Shown piece after piece: positions 33,501 to 45,211 of a stretch of 64,000 nt of DNA (its first letter is position 1; every line of letters starts with the position of its first letter). This DNA comes from Strigamia acuminata (lineage: Eukaryota; Arthropoda; Chilopoda; Geophilomorpha; Linotaeniidae): NCBI GenBank assembly GCA_949358305.1, contig OX442318.1, positions 11,080,517 to 11,144,516 of the forward strand, written 5' to 3'. Made by a program: the position numbers and the translations under genes. Below the pieces are notes generated by a model that had not been told where the DNA came from, searched no databases, and was given only the letters and a program-made list of their open reading frames with translations.

Positions 33501-36500
33501 TTGTACACTAACTTTGCAACAGGCATTGCATATAGAATGACAACAGTCAGAGTAATGCTAGTGAACAATAAACAATTCTAAATTCCAAACAATTTTCTTC
33601 TGATGTGTAAATACTCACTAAAAGTAGCCTTTATTTTTGAAATTCGCCATTTTAGTTTCATTATGTCCTAATTCAGAAACAAAAACACGTATCTGCAAAA
33701 CAAAAATTCAACTTAATCTTCAATACAAAAATGTATTGTTTATATTCATACATTATCCACTTCATCGTAAGACATGCCTATGGATGTCCTTTTTGATCTT
33801 ATAGAAGATGTGACTTCAGATGGACTTGTTGACTCACCAACATATGCTTCAACTTGTTCTGAATCTATTAACAGTATCAATAGTGAAGAGTTTGGACATC
33901 AATACTTCTCAATCATGTACTTACTGCCTTGCACACCAGAATGGTTCTCGTCTTGATAATCCATAGGCCTAGATTGATAGAAAAAATATAAATTGTGTAT
34001 AAACAGAATTTTTAATTAGCCATGGCTCTTTCCACTTCAAGTGTTTACTTGTACCGTATTACCTCACGTAAAGTGGCATGATGTTGGGCATGGGTTTAGC
34101 AGGTTTTTAAAATTTTCTCCAAAAAGTGTATACCGGCATGCCGATATAAAACGAAACATGCCGGTATAAGTGAAAAACTTTTTTTTCTTGTTTTTTTTTT
34201 TTTTAAAGAGCCCAGATGAATAATTATATTGAATTTTGGGTCTAAAATTTAAGTTTTATTGATATTCTGAAGATTACTATTAAAATTTGGGAAATGTTAT
34301 ACAAATTTCCTACATTTTGGACATCTAAAAATGATTTTTTTGGTTGTTTTGGCTAAATTCTTTAAAAAAAAATTCGTACTCACTTACACCGGCATGCCGT
34401 TATAAACGAGGTTTATCGGCATGCCGGTATAACTCAAATTATACCGGCATGCGGCTTAATGTGAGGTAATACGGTAGCTTGCAATGCACAAAATGGCCAA
34501 AATCTGCCGTGTACAACTCAAATTTAGTTTTCCGAATAAGTCCGACTTTTCTGGAAAAGTGGTTTGCTTACATAATCAGTTTTCCGGAAAAATAATATTC
34601 GGATTTTCAGTTTTCTAGATAACTGAGTACATCTAAGCATGGTAACAGACAGCTGACAACCCCCTCTTCATCAGCATTCTCTATAGCTATACATTACTTG
34701 AAGTGGAAAGAGCCATTCCATTTTTAAATACAGATTATGTATACTTCTTCCAAAAAATGTGAATTGCACAAATGAATACACAAACAGCCAAAACTAATCC
34801 AGGCACTACAAATATGGCTATTAAAAATTTGCCTCTACTTAAGACTTGTTCCATTCTCAATTTAAATTTCTTTTCTCTGTAATCGTCACTCTCTAAAAAT
34901 AAAACAAATACAATTTATACAAAAACAGATTAAAAACAGATTAAAAACTGCATACTTTTATTATTCTCCACCGAGGAATCTGTGTTGCATTCCAAATCAT
35001 TCAATTGAACTACAACCACAACATAAAACCTTCTATCCTTGAAATTACTTCCCTAGAAAAATTAAATTATCTTAACACACCAAACACACACAAACTTACA
35101 TCTTTTTTTACCCTAATGTTAAAAGCACTTTTTCTTGTCATTGTGAGATAACTCCCAACAAATTTGACATGTTTATCTAAATCATAAACTGGACACTACA
35201 AAAATAAATTTATTATAACATTAAAAACTAGATTCAATGCTAATAAATAAATACCTCAACAGGTTGAATGGAAACCACAGCGCAATATTCATTTTCTGAA
35301 AACAGACTTAGCCGAACATAATCCATGTCGTCAGGAACAGCTCCTTCGAAGTATATAGGTTCTGACGGCGAAGTGGAAAATGAATACTCTTTATTCAGAC
35401 TGAAATTAAAGAGCATCAGTGTTGTATCTCGTTCATTAAATTGTGAAGGGTGTTCACGTTCATGTTTAAGGTGACCGTACACCCCTAACAACTGACAGAA
35501 CAGTCTGAGCGCCAAAATGAACAGTGCCCGTGCGCGCTCCAACGCCTCCACTACCATCCATGAAGTCGGACGCTAACCAGATAAGACCGATTTAGCGCGA
35601 CACGACTCATGAACCCCAACAGTCCGCCCGAACACTATCCCATTGACCAAAGATGTTCTACGGTCTTCTTTGAAATCGTCCCCAAAAAGCCAACCACAAT
35701 CGGAAAGACCCTGACGCAAAGGGTGCCACTAATCGGACAATTGAATATTGTGGACTTACTCTGGGCAGGACTTACCAGCAATTGGGCACGCATTTAGGAC
35801 CCGTCTAAAATCCGGCAATGCTAAATGTTAACATTTAATTACCGGCCCAATATTACAGCCAATTAAAAACCCACAATAGACCAACGTTACTTTGGGCGTC
35901 CTATTACTGTTGGAGGTAACTTACTGGATAAAAAATTTTGGCTGGCGAATTAAAGCTACCGAGACATTGGCCATTTCTGTTGAATCTGTTGTCACGTACA
36001 GTGTGATATCCTGCTTTCCAGAATACTCAGTTCCATAGTTCCAGATTGGACACAAGGTTCTCCCAGCAGTTCGATATTCGTGACTGCAATTTGATAAGTT
36101 TATTTATTGTAGTTTTATTAATAAATACGGAGTAAATAAAATCATCTACTTACACCGTGTTCAAATCGAGTGGGATTTGCCAGGATATAATCCCCAACTG
36201 CTGTCTTATTGCAAACAGTAAAGGACGCTCTATAGTTGCATCTGGACTCGATACAAACACTCTAACAGGTTGTCTATCTTCTAACTACATATTAGATCAA
36301 CATAATGAATAAAACCTTTTCCTCAAATTTAACTCACCTTATCTGCAACTGTATAATTGAATTGCATTGTACAACTTGGTTTGTCTTTACTCAGCTTAAA
36401 AATGTAAAATGTACCAAATTCCCCATTCTCTTCATACGTAGCAGAGTCTGTATGCAGCTGAACAACCTTCAGACTATTCGAATCATTCAAAAAAGTCGCC

Positions 36501-36562
36501 CCGTCAACAAAATACACATTAAAGATGCTACATGTCAATATCAGTGTAATCAGTCTGCACAT
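30581..36562 (-). CDS. SID-1-like transmembrane protein, copy B
   Basis: Twenty exons: 36562-36338, 36284-36154, 36083-35925, 35399-35255, 35195-35100, 35052-34956, 34892-34745, 33968-33937, 33864-33752, 33692-33619, 33557-33491, 33428-33280, 33228-33083, 32593-32457, 32199-32097, 31751-31523, 31455-31350, 31294-31160, 31102-30989, 30643-30581. The product is about 822 residues. It is nearly collinear with copy A in exons and introns, so the pair is a recent tandem duplication. Signal peptide, extracellular CPIWNYG and CPVYDLD segments, [33 protein letters not shown] and DAHDVWHF are all kept. The last exon ends TPQGRIEVF. It lacks the exon 9 GC repeat and has one copy of the exon 16 segment. 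The frame is intact throughout, so no sign of decay. Confidence 0.9.
30767..30896. mobile_element. hAT-like MITE, 130 bp, SIDT-B intron 19
   Basis: Ends cagtgctggactgg and ccagtccagccgtg, flanked by caatgaat (30759-30766) and caacgaat (30897-30904), an 8-bp duplication with one change. The same intron of copy A is empty at this point. A relative lies at 40927-41061. Confidence 0.85.
31905..32045. repeat. 20-bp tandem array, SIDT-B intron 15
   Basis: Seven near-perfect copies of aaatggtgttcaaaggacta. The homogeneous copies suggest recent expansion, since the paralogous intron of copy A has a different unit. Confidence 0.92.
32234..32428. mobile_element. MITE with TAGGYGCG / CGCACCTA ends, SIDT-B intron 14
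   Basis: Same family and same intron position as 23585-23856, so it was present before the A/B duplication. Its interior keeps the segment with ctataaacg and aaaacagccaaaa, which the copy A element lacks. Confidence 0.75.
32904..33050. mobile_element. Pogo/Tigger-like MITE fragment, SIDT-B intron 13
   Basis: It starts acagtcgaaactctttataa and continues into cgaatcgcgatataacgaat. Internal ataacgaat motifs and a right part ttctcgttttaacgaatata are typical of Tigger-type ends. The right terminus is not sharp. Confidence 0.5.
34052..34476. mobile_element. MITE with TACCGTATTACCTCA ends, SIDT-B intron 7
   Basis: Ends taccgtattacctcacgtaa and gtgaggtaatacggta are inverted. The interior holds at least five copies of the palindrome ggcatgcc, often within taccggcatgccg. 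It is a longer relative of 17323-17544. The same intron of copy A is much shorter and lacks it. Confidence 0.85.
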
Positions 36563-38054
36563 GATTGTGGTATATACAGCCCACTTGCTAAAATATGTCC
36601 TTTTCAAGCGTAAACAGAAATAACAAACCACTTCTTTGCCTACTTCCTGATTTCTCTGAACACGAACATCCTTTTTCCTCTGAAAACAGAATTAACTGAC
36701 AGCCCTATGGAGACCAAATTTTAATTTCTATGTTTGTATAAGCAGCTTATCAACTACACTTGTCTCCACTGACGTTTTTTGAAAGTGTAAAGTAATCAAA
36801 TGATAACAGCTTTAATTTACTCTCATTATCAGGGGAATTGATAGCTGGAACAAGTGACAGCCCAACCGTTTTATTTTAATAAGTTTTGAAATTTAAACTT
36901 TTAGAATGTGACCGGTTTCCGGTCACTGGCAACAGTTCCCAAATGGCCTGCTTAGTGCAATTCCACCATGCCAAAAGTCACCTTCAGGACTATCGGAAAA
37001 GGTGCGAGCAGATAGTGCCCGAGTGGACTATAAAACGGCCCAATCCAATAGAACCACCACAAGACAAGCATCTTGGTTCTTCTCCACTCTTGTTCACCAT
37101 GGTGATGCTTAGGGAATGGGTTCGATAAGCTGTTCCCAGTACCGCAAAGAACATATGGGCCGAGTCCCAATGACAATCTGACCATGCTGTCTAAATGCAG
37201 ATCCAGATGGTTCTGTTTCATTTTTTCAACCAATAATCTGGTAGCATTTTATATTTTTTTGAGCCGATTGAAGCCCAGCGCTTAATCGGGGCTGGCGCCA
37301 ATTCCATAAATCGCCGATGACTGCCCGGCGCTAAAACGGGCCCAGCGTCTTAATGAACCCGGATGTTTAAACGAGGCGGTACAGTAATTGTGTTTTCCCT
37401 TGTAGCGTAGCTTGCTATACTCTTGTTCGACTCAAAAGGGTGTCCTTCTCCCATTGGCCGAACCGCGTTACACTTAACTCCAGTCTGTATTACCACTAGG
37501 AGATGTAGTTTTTATTTTTATTATGTTTTGCGATTGCTATTACCATTTAAGTTGATATAATTTTAATTATGTTTATAAAGAAATGTTATTTCCATTTAGG
37601 AAACAAGGTTTTATGCACATATAAATGTAAAACTCATGTTTGTTCCGTTTATTGGTTGCTTTGTCTGGAAAGCAAACAATTTTGAAATTTTGGCGGTTAC
37701 CTAAGCAATCCATTACAATGTCTGTACATTGTAATGCATTTCTGGTGTTTGGGTCTATATTTTTGGATCATTACACCAGTGCTACAGCTCGGCCAATGGG
37801 AGAAGGCCACCCTCTTGAGTCGAACAAGAGTATATAGTTTCGCACTTTTTCTGTTGGCGTTTTTGCGTGTCACAAGAAAACAAATTTATTTTAACAAATC
37901 AACGTGAAAACTGCTATAAAGTTTTTATTTCCTACCACATACAAACTATCATAAAAATTTTGCAACTTTTCCAAAATAATTTCTTTTATATATGATAAAA
38001 AATATTATCTAAATATCCCCAACTAACTTAAATTTTAATTTCAGTGGTAAAAAG
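36563..38054. other. Intergenic: SIDT-B upstream region with transposon debris
   Basis: It contains the SIDT-B 5' flank, a moderately GC-rich stretch at 36885-37240 of unknown origin, and a fragment near 37255-37390 with cccagcgcttaatcgg and aaacgaggcggtacagta, an eroded relative of the TACCGTA MITEs. The foldback element at 37416-37834 is listed separately. Confidence 0.45.
37416..37834. mobile_element. Inverted-repeat element (419 bp)
   Basis: Left end tatactcttgttcgactcaa and right end ttgagtcgaacaagagtata are inverted, and the inversion extends about 48 bp. The interior matches 38633-39071 in the opposite orientation. No coding capacity. Confidence 0.8.
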
Positions 38055-41000
38055 TTACGGTTCATTTTCTTCCACTGCTGGTGCATTGTCCTTTTTAGCA
38101 CTATATCAGACAATAATTTTTTTTGTAAAGATATAGAAATTAAAAATCAATGTTCAAATAAAACATACACTTCAGGTGGTGTGACATCGGCTTTTTCGGT
38201 TGTTTTTTCTGTGTTGTGTTCTTCTGGAACTTGCTCTGGGATTACCTTTGGTACTACTTCTGTTGGAGTTGATCTTGGAGTTGAACTTCCAGAAGTTGAA
38301 CCTGCAGGAGTTGAACTTGTTTCTGGTTTTTCCTCAACCTTAAAGAAGCGAGAGACAAATTACAGTAAGCCTCGTAAAACGAATCGCAAGGGATCGAAGA
38401 AATTGGTTCGTTATAATGAAAGTTCGTTATATCAAAATATTTTAACATGGTGTTCTATGGCCAACCATCCAATCAAGCCAATTTTAAGTATCGGTATTTA
38501 TTGTACCGGGTGGCCCACATAAAAGCGGCCCGAAAATGGGTGTGTGTAATATTATGGGGCCGCTTTTATGTGGGCCACCCGGTAATACTTTGTTTACACC
38601 AAGGTTTTGGATCTCATCCGAAGCTGCGGATATATACTCTAGTTGCAGTCAAAAAGGCACTTTACAATCTGTAGTCCCATTGGTCGAGCCAGTTTACTGG
38701 TGTAGTGATCCGGAAAAGTAGTCCCAAACACCAGAATTGCATTACAATGTACAGATATTGTAATCGATTGCCTAGGCAACTGCCAAAAATTCAAAATTGT
38801 TTACTTTCCAGACATAGTAACCAATAAACATAACAACCATGAGTTTGACATTTTTATATGGGTAAAACTTCATTTCAATGATGGAAATAACATTTTTTAA
38901 TAAGAAAAATCAAAATAACATTAACTAAACTAGTCGTAACAAGCACAACAATAAATAAAAATCAAAACTACTTCTCCTAGTAGTAGTATACAGTCTGGAG
39001 TTAGTAGTAAACTGGCTCGACCAATGGGACTACAGATTGTAAAGTGCCTTTTTGACTGCAACTAGAGTATAGATCCATGATCGGTGTGAACACTGATCTC
39101 AGTTCACGGCCCAACAACTCCGTTTGCCAATCGAGTTCCCACAAGTCGGTTCCGCGATTGAATCCGGATTGCAGGTACAAGTCTGTAGCTTTCCAGTGTT
39201 CGCACAATTCGATAACAAAATCCACAAACTGTTTCGTGTATTTGTACATTTAGATTTTAGAATTAGTATATTTAAAATAAATTTTAAAAATAAATTAATA
39301 ACAGTAAAAATAACCATAAAATTTAAATCGTGTTGGCAGCTGTCGTAGTGAATCAGATCCAGCCAAACTACATCCGTTGGTGTAAACGAGGTAACGAGAA
39401 ATTCGTTATAGTATTGCAATCTGTTATAACAAGGTTCAACTGTCTAGAACTTGTTCAGGAATTTCTATTTTATTGACTAGCCTACAGCGCCCCCTATCTC
39501 GTGATATGTGAATACTCTAAATAGTCACAGCCAATATCTTGCCAGCTTTATGGAAAATATAATGGTGAGTTAGACAGGTATGACTGTGCAAAAATTGCTG
39601 GAATTTCCTATTTATTAGGTACTATGTAATTTGGAAAGTAATTGCAGTGCTTTTTTGTTGTTTTAATTTTTTTCCTTTTCATGGACCACATGAGATAATG
39701 ACAACTGTTGTATTATCTGTATATCCTGGTAGGAAATAACTCAAACTATTATGCAAAGAAGAATATACAAAAGGTTCAAGTGTTCATCATAAATCATCTG
39801 GGGAATGCTTTATGTTTATTTTGCAAACCATCCATGATGCAACTGTCAAATTTGAATGTACATTTAGTTATTCTCAAAACATGTTTTGTGAATATTGAAA
39901 AGTGTCAAAGCTGCACATTGTGCAATTATTGAAAATAAAAATGCATTGATTTATGATTGCAACAGAAAGATTTTCAAGAAAAAAATTCATTTTCAGTATT
40001 TTTAAAATTAGGTGTGTTTGCTTCACTGGGTGAGAAAAATGCCAGGTAGTGCAGTGAAACCATTGAGAAACCCAGATTACTTTAACACGCAATTTCCCTA
40101 CAGACGTTGAAAATTTTACTTTCGCAATTTAAAAATAACACCTGAGTTAACCCAATGACCGATATCCTTATACTGGATGAGTTATAGCCTCTATTTAGAT
40201 CGCATATAGATTATGTAGATATATCTGCAGAATATGCGGCAAGTAATATTACGCAGTTCATTTATGACTGGTAAGCTGCATTGCAAAATTTTACCCTTTG
40301 ACACCCCATGAGATTAGATCGGGCTGTGTTTGGGTGAGGCATTAACATACGGAACTAGAAAACTAATTAAACAGAGTGAATATACAAATTTTATTCATCC
40401 TAATTATTGATTTCGTCTTGCCATCCTAATAAGGGATTTTACGGTAAACGGCACCCTTTCTACACCTTGTGCAAAATAATAAATATGCTACTAGTATTAC
40501 GTAAAGTAAGAAAGTTTTAAGAATGACTCTAGATTGATTTAACTTCAAATTAACTTTTGTTCAACACTGTGATGTCCTAAAGAATTTTTATGTAACCCGT
40601 GATGTTTGCACACCCAAAACACCCTGAAAGTCCATCCCTGGCGAAGATGACAAATATGACCAGACGTCCGGGTTTTCGATGTTTTGTCCCGTGATTTAAT
40701 TGGTTCAATTTGTGCCGAAATTACACACGTATACAAAATTTCTCTGAAATGTCAACGACTTCTTGATTATCAAGAACAAGATGTTCACACCAGAGACTAC
40801 TGGTTCACACTTCAACCTAAATACGTTGACAGTTCCGATTCCCGCATTCGAAGGAAGTGTGCAGAGAGATTGTTTTTGGTTTGCAAGGCTAAATTTTTGG
40901 GCAATTTTGTATCGCTAATGGATGTCCAGAGCTGGACTGGGAACAAATTTATTGCCAGGAAATCTGGGTGTCCGGGCCACAATTAATGAAGTCGGGATTG

Positions 41001-42866
41001 GCCACAGCGGCCACGGGCCACCGGGAAACTCCCGGTAGCCCGCCGGGCCAGTCCAGCACTGTGGATGACCCGGTGTTTTATTTTCAAAAGTCATAACCTG
41101 GAGTTCAAAATTCTGAATAATTGTCAAATTGACTTACGGGTTTGTTGGGCTTCACTTGAACAACTTTAACGTGGAAATAAGAGTGGCTGTTATTGGTTGT
41201 TTGCTTATCAATCGTCTGGTTGACTGTAACGATGGATCCATTAACATTCTAAAGTGATAAAAAATAATATTTTGAATTTTATTACACAAAGCTGCAAGGC
41301 CGCTCCAGCCATTAAAAGAATAATAGAAACAAGAATAATAAAAACAAGCAAACCTTAGATTCAGAAGTGCTGTTGTGATAATTAGGCGGTAAATCTCCCA
41401 ACCCGGTGCTGAAGGTTCCGTAAATTCTCTTTCGCATTTGGTCCATCATTTCTGGAGAAATCATACAGGTGCATCAACAGATGGCATAAATTACACTTAT
41501 TTATAAATTTAATTTCTGCATTACCTTCGAAGCGGTTCCAGAAATTTCCTGTTTCAGAGTTACCAAAACTTCCAAAAGGCCGAAATCCAATTGGCCTCAA
41601 AAAGTCTTCGTCATCATCTGCGTCATCATCGAAAGCGAATCGAAAGGGAAATCCACTTGACCTTGTATCTTTAGACGGCGTGTCAACAATGACAACTGTC
41701 TCATCATTTTCTGATCTCTTCCTTCTTAATTCATCTTTAAAAGACAATAAAGTCAATGAAATTCATCCGGAAGATGACCTTAGTCTTAAAGTCGAAACGC
41801 GCCACTGCTTACTTGCAAATAACGCAACTTTAAATTAAATTTACCGTATTTTATCGATTAAGAGCTGCGGCTATATCGTACTTTTGCAAAAATACGGTAT
41901 TCTTGGTGTCTCAGCCGCGACTACTATTCGAGGGCGGCTACAATTCGAGGGCGACTCTTAATCGGTAAAATACGGTATTTAAATTTCATTAAATGCGTTG
42001 ACTGGTTAGTTTTACCCTACTAATGACAAGTCGTTGCGATAGTTATAATATTTACGCTAACAAATTTTCTGATGGGGCACATTTTATTAAAGTTGTTATT
42101 CTTCACTTAATCTTAAGGGCATCGCTTCCTCTAGCCTACAATCCAATAAGCCTCTACTTCAGAAAGATTATTCACTGATAATAGGGATTAAATACACTTC
42201 AGTTCTAGTCACTGAAATTAACTTAAATTGAATTGTTTACGCTAACATTCAGCATTAAGCAAAGCCTGAGAGACCGTGTTTCGAGACCCCATAATTTCAC
42301 TCTACGGCCGTCAATCAACAACCATACTGTCTTGGTCACCACGTCCAGGCTAACTTTATATGCAGCAATCGCAACCGTATTCAATAAGCCCACGTAATGA
42401 CAGGCCATTGCGATAGAAATCCTGCTAAGTACTAAGAGGCGTGTAACCTATGACAAGAATTTGACACGAATTTGACACGAACTTGACGCATTGCACAGCC
42501 ATCAAATTTGCCACTTGTACACACGCTATGATTTGTTTTTGCGATAGAAATCCAGCTCAATACAAGTGGTAAATTTGCGACTAAAAGTCAACTCGGCCTC
42601 GATAACTTCTTTAATTCTCGAACTCGAGAAAATTGCTACGGTAACTTAATATACAAAAGCATTCCAGCGATTCATATTAATATTCATCGTGTTTAATTTC
42701 CTCTGGGCCCACTCGCTTATTAACTGCTTTTATATAAGTAACTATAAAATATGTAAATAACATTTTTGTGAGAGAAATATATATTATCCGAATTACCTGT
42801 TGTTAATGGGCTGCAATTAACCAGCGTGACTGCAAGCAAAAGTAATGGTAGAATTTTTCCATTCAT
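38055..42866 (-). CDS. Icarapin-like secreted protein
   Basis: Six exons, 42866-42797, 41734-41525, 41451-41354, 41248-41138, 38338-38169 and 38100-38055, give 234 residues. Residues 1 to about 19 are a signal peptide (MNGKILPLLLLAVTLVNCSP). An acidic DDDADDDEDF stretch and RPIGFRPFGSFGN follow, then FWNRFEEMMDQMRKRI and the segment GSIVTVNQTIDKQ...FHVKVVQVKP. This order matches icarapin, first known as a bee venom antigen and widespread in insects; its function is unknown. The C-terminal 70 residues are Ser/Thr/Pro/Glu-rich and may be glycosylated. Intron 4 is 2.8 kb and packed with transposons. The exon 5 donor was set to give phase 2 so that the last exon reads AKKDNAPAVEENEP*. Confidence 0.7.
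38504..38584. mobile_element. 81-bp hairpin MITE with near-perfect 28-bp inverted ends
   Basis: Left arm taccgggtggcccacataaa continues into agcggccc, and the right arm is its exact inverse ending ggtggcc-type to cccggta. Only about 25 bp separates the arms. It has TA at both borders. A transcript would form a stable stem. Confidence 0.85.
38633..39071. mobile_element. Inverted-repeat element, reverse copy of 37416-37834
   Basis: Ends tatactctagttgcagtcaa and ttgactgcaactagagtata are inverted; the inversion runs about 60 bp to cattggtcgagccagttta. The interior is the reverse complement of the neighbouring element, including the ccaataaaca and acaatgtaca motifs. Confidence 0.8.
40927..41061. 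mobile_element. hAT-like MITE, copy 2 (icarapin-like intron 4)
   Basis: Ends cagagctggactgg and ccagtccagcactg, flanked by tggatgtc and tggatgac (7 of 8). It is GC-rich, with gggccac motifs shared with 30767-30896. Confidence 0.8.
41844..41975. mobile_element. MITE with CCGTATTTTATCGATTAAGAG ends (icarapin-like intron 1)
   Basis: Ends ccgtattttatcgattaaga and tcttaatcggtaaaatacgg are inverted. The interior has gctgcggcta and tcgagggcggcta motifs. The outer CCGTA-T and the style of the subterminal bases link it to 24270-24449 and 34052-34476. Confidence 0.8.
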
Positions 42867-43489
42867 TTTCACTGTTGAGGTGAAACGAAGATCGCGGATT
42901 GAGGTTTGCAACTCGACAAGGATATAATGCCACTGCGCAGTGTTTTAACTGCAATTCGTGGGCGAGTTCAAGTTGTGCGGGGGGGGGAGGGGGGAAACGA
43001 TGACTAAATCCTAAGGTGGTTTTGGTTTTACTTTGTCAATTCATACAAACGTCCGGTTTCATTCGCAGAAAATGGCATTACATTGGTTTCCGGAATGGAC
43101 TTGGAAATCTTATAACAATAAATTTTGTTCGGATTTTGTCGTTGGAATTTCATCTTGAATTTTTTTTTGAGATTTAATAAGTAAATGGGATTTAATTTTT
43201 AATCATTTTTATTGTTGTTAATCGAAAGAGAAAGGTTTTTAAATTTGTTGTTTTGTGCATCCTTGCTTGTCTGTCCTTCCGTTGATTAGTAACAACAAAC
43301 AAGTGCTGAGCAACGTGGGTTGCGACAGTCAATGTCAACAAATTATGACATCATGACAAAAGAACATGTCAGTGTTAGTTTATGAGTTTTTTCCTGCAAT
43401 TTTAAGGACAGTTTCGAGATTTTAATTTTTGAATTCTAGTTTTTATGTAAAAAATTAGGAAATAATTTTTTTTTTTGCTTTTTTTAAAA

Positions 43490-44095
43490 AAAAAAATCAT
43501 TTTTCATTGCAAAAAATCAGTTTTTTATTCAAAAAAATCAGTTTTTTATTCAAAAAAATCAGTTTTTGATTTAGAAAATCAGTTTTTTAATTAAAAAAAT
43601 CAGTTTTTCTTTCAAAAAATCAGTTTTTCTTTTAAAAATTCAGAATTTCTTTCAAAAAATCAGTTTTTCTTTAAAAAATTAGTTTTTCTTTCAAAAAATT
43701 AGTTTTTCTTTCAAAAAATCAGTTTTTCTTTTTAAAATTCAGTTTTTCTTTCAAAAAATTAGTTTTTCTTTTAAAAAAATCAGTTTTTCTTTCAAAAAAA
43801 TCAGTTTTTCGTTGTAAAATTCAGTTTTTCGTTGTAAAATTCAGTTTTTCGTTGTAAAATTCAGTTTTTCGTTGTAAAATTCAGTTTTTCGTTGTAAAAT
43901 TCAGTTTTTCGTTGTAAAATTCAGTTTTTCGTTGTAAAAAAATCAGTTTTCCATTTTAAAAACAAAATCAGTTTTTCATTTAAAAAGAAATCATTTTTCC
44001 ATTCAAAAAAATCATGTCATCATTCAAAAATTCATTTTTCCATTAAAAAACTCATTTTTCCCATTAAAAACTCATTTTTCCATTCTAAAAATTAA
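43490..44095. repeat. 20-bp tandem array (aaaatcagtttttctttc type)
   Basis: Two sub-families: ttcaaaaaatcagtttttct at 43500-43800 and six perfect ttcagtttttcgttgtaaaa units at about 43800-43930, then decaying caaaaatcatttttcc copies. Each unit has A- and T-tracts about half a unit apart. Confidence 0.9.
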
Positions 44096-44668
44096 AAACT
44101 CCCAATTTTTTCAACACTTTTCTTACTTTCCCACTCAAAACTAAAAAAAAAAACCCAACCATCACATCTTACCCCTTTACTTTGATTGATGAACTCATAA
44201 AACCACTTTCAATTCAATTCAATTCAATCCTTTTCCAGTGAAAAATTCCACACATTCCTTTTTAAACATCCTCCACAACACAACTTAACCAACACCACCC
44301 ATGCATGCAATTACCACTAGGAATTTACACCTTAAGGCAAAGCTTTGCCCTTAACAACACCTGTTAGCCAGCTGACTCAGGTCAAACGACCAAAGATCAA
44401 CCTGAAACTCCATTTTCCATTAATATTTTACACGAACACAACACTTCCCGGAAGTTAACCCTCGTTTGCAGAACAAACCTTGACTCACTGCATTCATTCA
44501 ACCGTGAGCTGTTACAATGGCACACATTTCAAACATCATAAATGGACTAGAATGTGATGTTCACATCCAAAGCGGAGGAAATCTGTAACAATATCCCTTT
44601 CTTTGACTCGAATAAAGGCAAAATTGTTTCATTTATGCAATGAAAAACCACGAAGGCCAAATCGCTTA

Positions 44669-44700
<32 letters not shown>

Positions 44701-45211
44701 GAAACGAAACTAGTTGACCGTTTCTGCCTTCTTGGCCGACCGGTTGCGGCCGGTTGTTGTGAAATTAGTTTAATTGATGTAAATTTGTTGTTAAAGTGTT
44801 TGTTTAACATTGTGTAGAAATTTATGCACAAAGATCGAGTCGATAATGCTGGAATTTGATCGGAAATTCAAACAACTTGTTTTTAAATTCACATTTTCCA
44901 CTTCTCCAGAAATAATAGGTCGTTTTGGTGTGCTATACAAATAGACATATTGGAAATTACCAATTAGAGTATATCCCAGCAGGTATCTTGATCTTGGTCA
45001 CTAAATTACATGTTTTCGACGTCCCATGAAGTCTCGATGTCATTAGGATATTCCAGTAAATCACAATTCAATCCCTTTGATTAAAATCAAAGAAAATTCT
45101 GCGTAAAAGCTATATTTATATATTGAGAATCAGATAATTCCATTCGTCTCTGAAATTGTATTTTTATTCCAATCCTAAGTTTAATAACAACTAAGTTTTT
45201 ATTCAACAATA

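Larger units (their letters stand above)
38362..39443. mobile_element. Pogo/Tigger-like MITE split by two later insertions (icarapin-like intron 4)
   Basis: The outer ends are acagtaagcctcgtaaaacg and the inverted gttataacaaggttcaactg, resembling Tigger-type termini. Sequence between them is interrupted by the 81-bp hairpin (38504-38584) and the inverted-repeat element (38633-39071). Confidence 0.55.

Noticed and set aside
35609-35797. 62-codon plus-strand frame in SIDT-B intron 3
   Set aside because: Not preserved in the duplicate at 28680-28860 and matches nothing I know.
36886-37128. Possible degraded Tc1-like transposase (NPIE motif, EW before it)
   Set aside because: Only a handful of residues fit, and no catalytic aspartates or terminal repeats were found. 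Too weak to report as a feature.
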